A DNA stretch of 23,093 nt from Anaerolineae bacterium (GTDB lineage Bacteria; Chloroflexota; Anaerolineae; Promineifilales; Promineifilaceae), in contig JANQGC010000202.1 in NCBI GenBank assembly GCA_028277515.1, positions 1-23,093 of the forward strand, written 5' to 3'. The translations under genes and the position numbers were made by a program. The notes under the pieces were generated by a model, which was not told the origin of the DNA, searched no databases, and was given only the letters and a program-made list of their open reading frames with translations. Shown here piece after piece: positions 1-7,424 of this stretch. Position 1 is the stretch's first letter; each line of letters begins with the position of its first letter.

Positions 1-1359
1 GAAGAGGCCCTGCACCAATTGCCGGCCGAAATCGCGCTGGTAAGGGGGAACTATGCCCAGTACCAGGGCGATATTCCGGCCACGGTGCACTATGCGCAAT
101 TAGCCCTAGCGCTAATTCCGGAAGACAATGTTATGCGGCGCGCCCAGGCGCATGCCATGCTGGGGGTTACCTATTGGTCGGCCGGTGAATTGCAGGCTGC
201 TCGCCAGGCACTGGCTGATTGGATCGCGAGCATGCGCCAGGCAGACCAAATCTATTTCGCCGTAGCCAGTAGTTTTGCCCTGGCTGATATCTTAATGGTC
301 CTTGGCCGTCTTCGGGAAGCCGTAAGGATATATGAGCAGGCGATTCAACTGGCCCGGAAAAATGATTCCCAGTTGGCATCGATCACCGCCCACCATCATT
401 TAGGATTGGCTGTGCTCTATCATGAAATGGGGGAGAGCGAAAAAGCGAACCAGCACTTAGCAACTAGCCAAACCCTGGGCGAACAAAGCACCCTGATTGA
501 TTGGCCATACCGCCGGCAAATCGCCCTGGCCCGATTCAGTGAGTCCGCGGGCGATCCGGCGGCAGCCCTTGCCCATTTAGACGAAGCCGCCCAGGTGTAC
601 ATCCCCAATCCGGTCCCTGACAGCCGTCCTATTGCCGCCTTAAAGGCCAGGGTATATTTGCGCCAGGGGGATGTGGCCCAGGCGCAGGCCTGGATACAAA
701 AACAGGGTTTGCAGATTGATGATGAACCTTCTTATTTAACGGAATTCGCCCATCTTGTTCTGGCGCGGGTATTAATCGCAGCCAACGAGCGCAGCCGGTC
801 CGCCGGCGCCAGGCAAGAAGCTTTAGACCTCTTAGAGCGCCTGCGCATTGCTGCGGAAAGTAAGGGCCGGTGGGGCAGCGTCATCGAAATCCTCATTGTA
901 CAGGCCTTAGCCACCCAGGCGGGGGGGCATGCTGAGGCGGCGCTCCGGCCACTGGAACGCGCTCTGACCCTGGCTGAACCTGAAGGTTATGTCCGTATTT
1001 TTACAGATGAAGGCGCGCCTATGGCCCGTTTACTAGGCCAGGTCCTTGCCCGCGGCCATGCTCCCGACTATGTGCAGCACTTATTATTGGCCTTTTCCGC
1101 GGACGAATTGCCAGGACCAGACCTGGCTATTTCTCCTTCGGCGTCAGGCGCCCTGGTCGATCCCCTGACCGCCCGGGAATTGGAAGTGCTTTTGCTGATC
1201 GCCCAGGGCTTGAGCAACCCGCAAATCGCCGCCCGACTTTATCTTTCCAAACATACCGTTAAGGTGCACACACGTAATATTTACAGCAAACTTGATGTGC
1301 ATAATCGTTATCAGGCCGTGGCCAGGGCCAAAGAATTGGGACTGCTAATCGCCTCATAA
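1..1359 (+). CDS. LuxR-family transcriptional regulator, MalT/LAL-like, C-terminal part (5' end outside the window)
   Basis: The frame is open from base 1, so the gene begins upstream and about 452 residues are seen. Most of this is helical TPR-like repeat sequence of the MalT sensor-domain type, with recurrent A-x-x-x-L-x-x-A heptads. The last ~65 residues are a LuxR/GerE helix-turn-helix: it opens with LTARELEVL, passes through GLSNPQIAARL and SKHTVKVH, and ends NIYSKLDVHNR. In this family (large ATP-binding LuxR regulators) an N-terminal STAND NTPase precedes the TPR region; that part would lie outside the window. The protein should be cytoplasmic and bind DNA after sensing a small inducer, which cannot be named here. 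The gene ends 207 bp before the oxidoreductase start on the same strand, so that gene is a possible but unproven target. Confidence 0.9.
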   Translation, partial: EEALHQLPAEIALVRGNYAQYQGDIPATVHYAQLALALIPEDNVMRRAQAHAMLGVTYWSAGELQAARQALADWIASMRQADQIYFAVASSFALADILMVLGRLREAVRIYEQAIQLARKNDSQLASITAHHHLGLAVLYHEMGESEKANQHLATSQTLGEQSTLIDWPYRRQIALARFSESAGDPAAALAHLDEAAQVYIPNPVPDSRPIAALKARVYLRQGDVAQAQAWIQKQGLQIDDEPSYLTEFAHLVLARVLIAANERSRSAGARQEALDLLERLRIAAESKGRWGSVIEILIVQALATQAGGHAEAALRPLERALTLAEPEGYVRIFTDEGAPMARLLGQVLARGHAPDYVQHLLLAFSADELPGPDLAISPSASGALVDPLTARELEVLLLIAQGLSNPQIAARLYLSKHTVKVHTRNIYSKLDVHNRYQAVARAKELGLLIAS

Positions 1360-1566
1360 TTAATCTGCCCACAAGCCGTTCCGCGCCACTATCCGAATTG
1401 AACACAGCACAATCACAATTACTACCAAAGGGGTATGACAGTACCACCAGCTACCGGCTATCCTGTGAACATTGATACCGCAATCATCGATCATGAAGGA
1501 GAACATCTGGTGGCAGAAATAGAATTAAATTCCACAAATGAAAGAGTAAACGAGGAAATCAGGACC

Positions 1567-2556
1567 ATGAAAGCAGTCGTCTATACGGCGTATGGGCCGC
1601 CTGAGGTGCTGCACGTCCGAGAGGTCGAAAAACCGACACCCCAGGATAGTGAAGTTTTAATCAAGGTTCATGCCACTACGGTAACGACCGGGGATGTTAA
1701 TATGCGCGGTTTCACCTTTGTGCCCGCTGGATTGGGCTTTGCACCGCGCTTAATGTTTGGCCTGACCGGACCGAGAAAGCCGATCTTAGGGGTTGAGGTA
1801 GCCGGGGAGGTCGTCGCGATGGGTCGGGATGTTTCCCGGTTTCAAATTGGCGACCGCGTGTTCGGCATTGACAGCGGGACGTTGGGCGCATATGCGGAAT
1901 ATGTCTGCCGGCCGGCAAACGGAGGTTTGGTCAAGATTCCGGCAGGGATGAGCTATGAAGATGCGGCGGCCGTTTCTTTTGGGGCGGGCACGACCGTCTA
2001 CTTCCTGAAAGACAAAGCCAACATCCAGCCCGGCCAAAAAGTCTTGATCAACGGCGCATCAGGCTGTGTGGGTTCCTTTGCCGTACAAATTGCCAAACAT
2101 TATGGCGCGAAAGTGACCGGCGTTTGCAGCACCAGGAATTTGGAATTGGTGCGCTCTTTGGGGGCGGACCAGGTCATTGATTACACCAGGGAAGATTTCA
2201 CCAAAGGACAAACACAATATGATGTCATCTTTGACACCGTCAGCAAAAGCTCATTTGCGGGCTGTCGTGAAGTATTGGCACCCAAGGGACTGTACATCGC
2301 CGGCGCCGGTGGGCTGAAAGAAGGGCTGCAATCCGCCTGGACGGCGCTTCGAGGTGACCAAAAGGTCATTTTTGGCTCGCCGCGCGAAGGGCGCGCAGAG
2401 TTGCTGGAAATTAAGAAACTAATAGAGCAAGGGGCGATCAAGCCGTATATCGACCGCCGCTATTCGTTGGAGGAAACGGTCGAAGCGCATCGCTACGTCG
2501 ACACAGGCCGCAAAAGGGGCAATGTCGTCATTATTGTGGACACTGATTCACGCTGA
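1567..2556 (+). CDS. NAD(P)-dependent MDR oxidoreductase, quinone oxidoreductase-like, zinc-independent
   Basis: A 329-residue medium-chain dehydrogenase/reductase. It starts MKAVVYTAYGPPEVL, the usual beginning of quinone-oxidoreductase-like MDR proteins. The GroES-like half carries GVEVAGEVVAMG and GDRVFG; the Rossmann half carries INGASGCVGSFAVQIAK for NAD(P) binding. The Cys/His ligands of zinc alcohol dehydrogenases are missing, so reduction of a quinone, enone or similar carbonyl is expected; the substrate is unknown. The start at 1567 has GAGGAA at 1552-1557, 9 bp upstream. The frame is open from an ATG at 1435, but that would add 44 residues unlike MDR sequence, and its G-rich stretch sits directly against the ATG. 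The enzyme should be cytosolic. It stands alone between the regulator and a gene remnant. Confidence 0.88.
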   Translation: MKAVVYTAYGPPEVLHVREVEKPTPQDSEVLIKVHATTVTTGDVNMRGFTFVPAGLGFAPRLMFGLTGPRKPILGVEVAGEVVAMGRDVSRFQIGDRVFGIDSGTLGAYAEYVCRPANGGLVKIPAGMSYEDAAAVSFGAGTTVYFLKDKANIQPGQKVLINGASGCVGSFAVQIAKHYGAKVTGVCSTRNLELVRSLGADQVIDYTREDFTKGQTQYDVIFDTVSKSSFAGCREVLAPKGLYIAGAGGLKEGLQSAWTALRGDQKVIFGSPREGRAELLEIKKLIEQGAIKPYIDRRYSLEETVEAHRYVDTGRKRGNVVIIVDTDSR

Positions 2557-2655
2557 TGATGCTGGATTTTCTATCTGCGTAAATCCGTTCTTGTTCGCGG
2601 CCTATTTCAAACCTGCCGGGTCAGTAGGTTATTTACTTTAATTGGGGAGATTGTT

Positions 2656-2775
2656 ATGTTGGATACAAGAATTACGCTCGCTGGTCTATGGATATCGGTG
2701 ATGCTCGTTTATTTACTGGATTTAACTGAATTTGCGGCCTTCGCGGATGAATTCCACGATCTCTTCTTTGGTTAG
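2656..2775 (+). pseudogene. 5' stub of a small membrane protein gene (DUF6326-like), cut by the TA module
   Basis: A start with a good ribosome site (GGGGAG at 2643-2648, 7 bp before the ATG) opens a frame beginning MLDTRITLAGLWISVMLVYL. As far as I remember, this resembles the N-terminus of DUF6326-type small multi-pass membrane proteins. After about 22 codons the frame runs into the antisense strand of the antitoxin gene and stops at 2775, so only the first membrane helix remains. The breakpoint is near 2716-2721, just outside the antitoxin stop. No remainder of the gene was seen on the far side of the TA pair. The family assignment is from memory; the truncation itself is visible in the sequence. 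Confidence 0.6.
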
Positions 2776-2946
2776 ATCCAAGTCAATCCCCTCAATATCT
2801 AGTGGTGACCCGTCCTTTATTTCAGGAATAATTAAAAATATTTGACCATCCTTTCTTCTAACGCGGACCTGGCCCTCTTGAGCAGCCTTCTCCAACAATG
2901 AAGCCAGGTTTTGTCGGGCTTCAGAATAAGTATAAACAGCACTCAT
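2722..2946 (-). CDS. Phd/YefM-family antitoxin
   Basis: 74 residues. The N-terminal half (MSAVYTYSEARQNLASLLEKA) is the Phd/YefM DNA-binding fold, in which a short strand is followed by the S-E-A-R-x-N-L-A-x-L-L helix. The acidic C-terminal tail (residues ~45-74, rich in D and E) is the kind of disordered segment that wraps and inhibits a toxin. It overlaps the upstream PIN gene by 4 bp (ATGA, 2943-2946), so the two are translationally coupled. The order is toxin first, antitoxin second, the reverse of most VapBC-type operons. It probably represses the shared promoter at 3381-3408 together with the toxin. Confidence 0.9.
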   Translation of the reverse strand: MSAVYTYSEARQNLASLLEKAAQEGQVRVRRKDGQIFLIIPEIKDGSPLDIEGIDLDLTKEEIVEFIREGRKFS

Positions 2947-3344
2947 GTTATCACCTCTATAACCTGTACATTCACCGATTTGGCAGAATTGTTCAGCTTC
3001 CTATCTAAGGAAAGCAAAGGAGATTTATATTTTATTGAGCAGCGGATCATATAAGCATCATAGGCATAAATATCAAGTAAACTGGCAAGCTCAACGGCTT
3101 CTTCCAATTCAACATCAACAAAGCGAATGGGAATTGATTGATACGCTCTTATTGCCATTAGAGCATCTGATTTTTTGATCCGCTTGCGTTTCAACATAGC
3201 CGAGAAGGCATTTCCGATTTCCCAATGAACAGATTGGGGAGCGATCAAGTCCACATTTTGAGTAAATTGAACAAGGTTCGCTTTTTCTGGTTCATTTGTA
3301 ATAACGGCAATAAGTACGGATGCATCGACAACTACGTAGTCCAT
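2943..3344 (-). CDS. PIN-domain ribonuclease toxin (VapC-like)
   Basis: 133 residues from the ATG at 3344. PIN-fold acidic residues are in the expected places: D7 in VVVDASV, E42 in HWEIGNAF, D96 in YAYDAYM and D114 in SLDRKL. These bind Mg2+/Mn2+ for RNA cleavage, typically of tRNA or rRNA in VapC toxins. The frame is open to an ATG at 3359, but that start has no ribosome site and lies ~15 nt from the predicted transcription start. The ATG at 3344 has AAAGGG six bases upstream, so I prefer it. The stop overlaps the antitoxin start (ATGA). The whole module is free of CGGCCG and lies against a truncated gene, which suggests acquisition. Confidence 0.9.
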   Translation of the reverse strand: MDYVVVDASVLIAVITNEPEKANLVQFTQNVDLIAPQSVHWEIGNAFSAMLKRKRIKKSDALMAIRAYQSIPIRFVDVELEEAVELASLLDIYAYDAYMIRCSIKYKSPLLSLDRKLNNSAKSVNVQVIEVIT

Positions 3345-3368
3345 AGTTGACCCTTTCATAGTATGTAC

Positions 3369-3408
3369 AATAGTACAACTATTATAACTTAAAATTGATA
3401 TTTGGCAA
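3369..3408 (-). promoter_or_regulatory. Promoter and overlapping operator of the PIN/Phd operon
   Basis: Reading leftward: TTGCCA (3408-3403), 16 bp, then a perfect TATAAT (3386-3381). A perfect 6-3-6 inverted repeat, AATAGT-ACA-ACTATT (3369-3383), covers the start of the -10 and the predicted start site (~3374). This is the expected arrangement for autorepression by the toxin-antitoxin complex. The predicted leader is ~30 nt to the ATG at 3344. Confidence 0.75.
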
Positions 3409-3425
3409 CACGGATTGAAGTAGGT

Positions 3426-4637
3426 TCAGGTAATCAACTTTATGAAGACGGCCGAAGCGTATGCGATTTCGACCAGCTTATATAAGTCAATTAATTGCGG
3501 TGTATCCTCGGCCGTGTGGACCACAGTGTGCATCAAATCGGCGATCCTTTCGGCCGTCAGCGCAATACAGGGAACCCCATGCTGCACAAAAATCATGTGG
3601 TCGCCGCTGAACCAGGGGTCCCCGCGCACCAGCCCGTCGAATCCGGCGAAAGCATCTTCCGCATTTTGTTCGATCTGCGGTGGACATCCATACAATGAAT
3701 AGGCCGCCCGGCCCTTTCTATAACCGACGCCATCCACATTGATCGCCAGTTTGATGCTAGCCAGGTCCTGCGCATAGCGCTGCAGATAATCCATCTGTCC
3801 GGCGGCGCTGTAATGATCCTCGCCGTTGAAGGCGGTGATTTCAATGGCGTATGGTCCCTTATAGCCGGCTAACATTTCCGCCAGCAAGAGCAAAACGGCC
3901 GTGCCCGACGCGTTGTCAATAGCGCCAGGTGAATCTTCATAAGCATCAATATGCGCTGTTACGACGATCTTGCGCAGCGCGCCTGGATTCAGCCGGGCCA
4001 CAATATTGGCGGCTTGCGATGGAATTCGCCGAGCTTGGATAATTAAGCTGAACTGTTTCCCCTGTCGTGCGACCAGATCCTGCCCAACAACATCAGTGCA
4101 GTAAACGCTGGGAATATCAAAATCGCCGTCCAGGAACAAGGGAAAGGGATAGAGCGCCCCGACCATTTCCGGGCTGCGCGCTGTGGCCGTGATGATCGCC
4201 GCCGCTCTTTTTTCTTCCAGCAGAGCAATCAACTGTTGGTGGTGCTCCGGATTATAGAAGACGAAATTTTTGGGCATGATTTGCTCGGTGCAGAGTTCGC
4301 CATGCATGAGCAAGATCTTGCCTCGACAGTCGCTGTTTTTGAGTGCTTCAACGGTGGAGACGGCCAATAGTTCGGCCGTCACATCACAACCCAAAGAATA
4401 AGGGCTGGTCAGCACATCAAAAGAGCGGCCGGCCTGCGTTAGCTGCACATCCTCGCGAACATAATCCAGGCAGGCAAAAGGGGTGGTATCGGCCGTGTAG
4501 CCCAACCGGCGAACCGTTTGGGCAAAAAATTCGGCCGCTTCCCGGTTCCCCGCCGATCCGGTGCGCCGGTTCGGCCGAACGGCGCACAGCGTGCGTAAAT
4601 AATGTTCCGCCTTTATTGTATAGGTTTCAAGATCCAT
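3426..4637 (-). CDS. M28-family zinc aminopeptidase/carboxypeptidase-like peptidase
   Basis: About 403 residues. Numbering from the earlier ATG at 4640, the M28 metal ligands are in order: H230 and D232 (TAHIDAYEDSPGAIDNASG), D242, the E274/D275 pair (FNGEDHYSAAG), D303 (NVDGVG) and H375 (VVHTAEDT). Residues ~60-215 form an insert of the PA-like type common in M28 peptidases. No signal peptide is seen, so it is probably cytosolic; family members release N-terminal residues using two zinc ions. Two adjacent ATGs exist (4640 and 4637). I prefer 4637 because GAGAG lies 3 bp before it, and because the paralogous stub at 8292 aligns to that codon. The gene is dense in CGGCCG (about 9 copies) and so looks resident. 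Confidence 0.88.
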   Translation of the reverse strand: MDLETYTIKAEHYLRTLCAVRPNRRTGSAGNREAAEFFAQTVRRLGYTADTTPFACLDYVREDVQLTQAGRSFDVLTSPYSLGCDVTAELLAVSTVEALKNSDCRGKILLMHGELCTEQIMPKNFVFYNPEHHQQLIALLEEKRAAAIITATARSPEMVGALYPFPLFLDGDFDIPSVYCTDVVGQDLVARQGKQFSLIIQARRIPSQAANIVARLNPGALRKIVVTAHIDAYEDSPGAIDNASGTAVLLLLAEMLAGYKGPYAIEITAFNGEDHYSAAGQMDYLQRYAQDLASIKLAINVDGVGYRKGRAAYSLYGCPPQIEQNAEDAFAGFDGLVRGDPWFSGDHMIFVQHGVPCIALTAERIADLMHTVVHTAEDTPQLIDLYKLVEIAYASAVFIKLIT

Positions 4638-4795
4638 CATCTCTCAATAAGTATCATGATGTTAGTTGATCATCTGTCCAATTTTACCCAAACCATTCTA
4701 TCCAAGTCTATAATCTCTGTACAGACGATTGCTATACCCGTCCATTTTAAAAAGTTTCACATCAATTGCGAGTAAGAGATATTTACCGAACAGTA

Positions 4796-4804
4796 TGTTA
4801 TAAT
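4796..4804 (+). promoter_or_regulatory. Extended -10 promoter of the DUF4160-DUF2442 pair
   Basis: TGT followed by a perfect TATAAT (4799-4804), an extended -10 without a clear -35. The predicted start is near 4811 and the ATG is at 4823, so the leader would be very short and would begin inside the AGGA at 4810-4813. Confidence 0.5.
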
Positions 4805-4822
4805 CTCACAGGAATTGTAATT

Positions 4823-5056
4823 ATGCCTACTGTTATTATTGACGGTTATAAGTTTAGATTTTATTCATCAGATATATTTGAACCACCACATGTTCATGTC
4901 ATAAAAGCTGAGAATGTCGCCAAAATTTGGTTGCGATCTGTATCAGTTCAATATAATCGTGGTTACAATCCAGCAGAACTTAACAAAATACTGCGCTTAA
5001 CTCAAAGAAATCAAGAAAAATTACTACAGGTGTGGAATGATTACTTTAGCCAATAA
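4823..5056 (+). CDS. DUF4160 family protein (putative TA module component)
   Basis: 77 residues beginning MPTVIIDGYKFRFYSSD and containing EPPHVHV, the conserved His-x-His signature of DUF4160. The start at 4823 has AGGA nine bases upstream; the frame continues upstream to 4766 only as AT-rich, non-family sequence. It overlaps the DUF2442 gene by 20 bp. DUF4160-DUF2442 pairs recur across bacteria and have been predicted to be a type II TA system, but to my knowledge which partner is toxic is not firmly settled. The low GC and lack of CGGCCG, unlike the adjacent M28 gene, fit horizontal transfer. Confidence 0.85.
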   Translation: MPTVIIDGYKFRFYSSDIFEPPHVHVIKAENVAKIWLRSVSVQYNRGYNPAELNKILRLTQRNQEKLLQVWNDYFSQ

Positions 5057-5303
5057 TATTGAATCAACCGTCTCGGCTTCCGCTGTTTCATTTACTGAGG
5101 ACATTCTTCATGTCTCACTAGACGATGGTCGTATCATAAGCGTTCCCCTCGGCAAAATTGAATGGTTACAGTGGTTAACCAATGCATCACCCGAAGATCG
5201 CGAGCAATGGTCTCTTGAACCCGGTGGTTATGCCATCTATTGGGATAATTTGGATGATGGCATTGAGATTGCCCATCTGTTAGCACTTCAACCTTTGGCT
5301 TGA
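5037..5303 (+). CDS. DUF2442 family protein (partner of DUF4160)
   Basis: 88 residues. Typical DUF2442 features are a strand-rich first half with DDGRIISVPL, then WLQWLTNASPEDREQW and a terminal GGYAIYWDNLDDGIEIAHLL. DUF2442 proteins are small and are often encoded beside DUF4160, as here with a 20-bp overlap that implies coupled translation. The start at ATG 5037 is inside the upstream gene, with only a modest AGG nearby. Its role is probably as the antidote or DNA-binding partner of the pair, which is inference from genomic pairing only. Confidence 0.85.
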   Translation: MITLANNIESTVSASAVSFTEDILHVSLDDGRIISVPLGKIEWLQWLTNASPEDREQWSLEPGGYAIYWDNLDDGIEIAHLLALQPLA

Positions 5304-5387
5304 AACAGGTTCGTCAGGTGCTTGGCTTTCGACGCACATTCTTCAATGATGTTCGGACGCTAAATGTGGCATTGTCAAAATAGGGTG

Positions 5388-5417
5388 TTTACAGTAGTAT
5401 ATACTGTTAGCTAAAAT
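5388..5417 (+). promoter_or_regulatory. Promoter and palindromic operator of the ABC transporter operon
   Basis: TTTACA (5388-5393), an 18-bp spacer and TAAAAT (5412-5417) form a near-consensus sigma-70-type promoter. A perfect 6-5-6 inverted repeat, ACAGTA-GTATA-TACTGT (5391-5407), overlaps the -35 and spacer, as an operator for a repressor would. No TPP or other riboswitch consensus was recognised between here and the ATG. Confidence 0.6.
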
Positions 5418-5463
5418 ACTTTCACGATGTAGATCTAGCTTTCAACAAAGGAGGCGCACGGCT

Positions 5464-6546
5464 ATGTTGCAGAAGAGATTGACTCTCTATCCCCTGGTAA
5501 TATTGTTGTTATTTATCCTCGTGGCTTGTCAGAATGTGGGATCTACGCCTGCAGAAGATAATAGTACCTCTGAAACCGATTCCACTGAAACCGACTCAAT
5601 AGATGGTAATGAGATCGTATTTGGCCTAGATTGGGCGTTTGTAGGACAACATGTCCCCTTTTTCGTTGCCCTGGATAAAGGGTTCTGGGAGGAGGAAGGT
5701 TTAGAAGTAGAAATTGTGCGTGGCTATGGCTCAGCCGATGCGGTACAAAAAGTAGCTGCCGGCAGTACTACGATTGGGTTTGGGGACACAGGATCACTGG
5801 CGGTAGGTCGTACCGAAGGGGTGGATGTTAAGTTGATTGGCATGGTTTATGGCCTGCCTCCCCACGCCGTGATTTTTCCAGCAGATGAGCCGATCAATTC
5901 ACCCCAGGACCTGGAAGGGAAAAAGATAGGCGCGGCCGCTGGTGACTCGGTGCGGCGTGTATTTCCCAGTTTTGCTGATATTGCGGGATTTGACATCAAC
6001 GAAGTGGAATTCGTAACCATCGGCTACGAAGTTTACAGCGCCGAACTGCTCTCCGGGCGAATCGATGGCCTGGCGGAGTATTATGCTGCCAAACCAAATT
6101 ACGATCTTGCTGCTAATGAAAATGATATGGAGCTAGGGATTCTCAAGTTTTCCGACTATGGTTTGGATATTTACTCCAATGGTTTTTTAGCCAAGGAATC
6201 ATTTATCGAAGAAAATCCGGAGACGATTAAAGCGTTCTTAAATGGTGTGTATCGCGGATTTGCCTATGCCTATGAAAATCCCGAGGAAGCTGTCGATATT
6301 ATGCTGAAATACGCACCCACATTAGAACGGGATGTTATTGAGGCGCAGTTCCAATTGGATAAATCGGCCGTTTTGACGGAAGATGTCCTGGCTAATGGGT
6401 ATGGTTACATCAGCGCTGACCAAATGGAGCGCACCATTGATGTTATCAGCAACTCCTATGATTTAACCGAAAATGTACCCACAGCGGAAGAGATGTATAC
6501 TTTAGACTTCTTACCTTCCAAGGATGAAGTACCGCCCCAAGAATAA
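5464..6546 (+). CDS. ABC transporter substrate-binding lipoprotein, NMT1/SsuA-like
   Basis: 360 residues. The N-terminus is a lipoprotein signal with lipobox LVAC (Cys22), then a Ser/Thr/Asp/Glu-rich linker (to ~residue 48) that tethers the domain to the membrane. The mature part is a periplasmic-binding type II fold of the NMT1/THI5/SsuA group: GLDWAFVGQHVPFFVALDKGFWEEEGLEVEI, read in pieces, is its opening strand, followed by DAVQKVAAGSTTIGFGDTG. Relatives capture taurine or other sulfonates, nitrate, thiamine precursors or riboflavin; the residues visible do not decide among these. It has a strong ribosome site, AAAGGAGG (5447-5454), nine bases before the ATG. It is first in a three-gene operon with permease and ATPase. 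Confidence 0.9.
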   Translation: MLQKRLTLYPLVILLLFILVACQNVGSTPAEDNSTSETDSTETDSIDGNEIVFGLDWAFVGQHVPFFVALDKGFWEEEGLEVEIVRGYGSADAVQKVAAGSTTIGFGDTGSLAVGRTEGVDVKLIGMVYGLPPHAVIFPADEPINSPQDLEGKKIGAAAGDSVRRVFPSFADIAGFDINEVEFVTIGYEVYSAELLSGRIDGLAEYYAAKPNYDLAANENDMELGILKFSDYGLDIYSNGFLAKESFIEENPETIKAFLNGVYRGFAYAYENPEEAVDIMLKYAPTLERDVIEAQFQLDKSAVLTEDVLANGYGYISADQMERTIDVISNSYDLTENVPTAEEMYTLDFLPSKDEVPPQE

Positions 6547-6640
6547 TAGGAAGTGGCCACGGATAATTAACAGAACATAAGGTACCTACGATTAGCACCT
6601 GGTTTTTCGTGAGAAAAATAGAGGGAGCCTGTCATCGAGC

Positions 6641-7420
6641 ATGATCCGAAGAATTGTTTTGCCGGGGCTAACACTAATTGGTTTGATCCTGCTGTGGCAG
6701 TTGCTCACAGTTTGGTTAGACATACCCAAGTGGCTGCTGCCCTCACCGGCCAATATCGGAGTCGAACTAATTGAGAACATTGGTGCCTTATGGGAACACA
6801 GCCTGGTTACCCTTTATGAGAGCCTGGCGGGCTTTGCGCTTTCTATTCTAATAGGCGTGCCTCTAGCGATTATTCTTATTTGGACACCCTATCTACGCAA
6901 TACGATATACCCGATTTTATTATTCACACAATCTATTCCTAAAACTGCCATTGCACCCCTAATTATTATCTGGTTCGGACACGGCGTTTTTTCTAAGGTT
7001 GTTGTTGCTTTCTTGATTGCCTTTTTCCCGATTGTTGTCAGTACTGCGGCTGGCCTTGTCGACTTGGAGAGTGATATGCTCGATTTATCACGATCTCTCA
7101 AATCAAGTCGATGGCAAGAGTTCCGCTTTATTCGAATACCAAATGCCTTACCGTATTTTTTCAGTGGAGCAAAAGTCGCCATAACTTTAGTGGTCATTGG
7201 TGCTGTTATTGGGGAGTTTGTCGGTGGTAGTGAAGGACTGGGATACTTGATCTTACTTTCTGCTTCTCAGTTGCAAACGAGCCTGGTATTTGCAAGTTTA
7301 GTAATACTTTCCATCCAAGGGATCATTTTATTTTACACTGTCGGGTTGTTTGAGCGACTACTACTTCCCTGGTATCGGCCGGAACAAGGTGACAATCCAA
7401 TGGCTGCAGGCGGTGGATAA
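6641..7420 (+). CDS. ABC transporter permease, SsuC/BPD_transp_1 family
   Basis: 259 residues with about six hydrophobic helices and the PSPANI loop typical of SsuC/TauC-like permeases near residue 35. The cytoplasmic coupling loop (EAA motif region) is around residues 145-180: DMLDLSRSLKSSRWQEF followed by RIPNALP. The usual AARTLGAS core reads DLSRSLKSS here, a diverged version. The ATG at 6641 is preceded by GAGGGAG at 6621-6627, a rather long 13-bp spacing. It sits 94 bp after the binding-protein gene and four bases before my preferred start of the ATPase gene. Confidence 0.88.
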   Translation: MIRRIVLPGLTLIGLILLWQLLTVWLDIPKWLLPSPANIGVELIENIGALWEHSLVTLYESLAGFALSILIGVPLAIILIWTPYLRNTIYPILLFTQSIPKTAIAPLIIIWFGHGVFSKVVVAFLIAFFPIVVSTAAGLVDLESDMLDLSRSLKSSRWQEFRFIRIPNALPYFFSGAKVAITLVVIGAVIGEFVGGSEGLGYLILLSASQLQTSLVFASLVILSIQGIILFYTVGLFERLLLPWYRPEQGDNPMAAGGG

Positions 7421-7424
7421 TATT

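Noticed and set aside
1435..1566. 44-codon N-terminal extension of the MDR oxidoreductase
   Set aside because: The frame is open, but the sequence is unlike MDR proteins and its start codon lies directly against the G-rich stretch. ATG 1567 has a proper ribosome site.
5300..5382. Short frame after DUF2442 (VRQVLGFRRTFFNDVRTLNV)
   Set aside because: Only 27 codons from a TTG, no ribosome site and no recognisable family; it could be a remnant or chance.
5304..5463. Possible riboswitch (TPP or similar) before the NMT1-like binding protein
   Set aside because: No conserved TPP or other riboswitch core was seen; only a promoter with a dyad.
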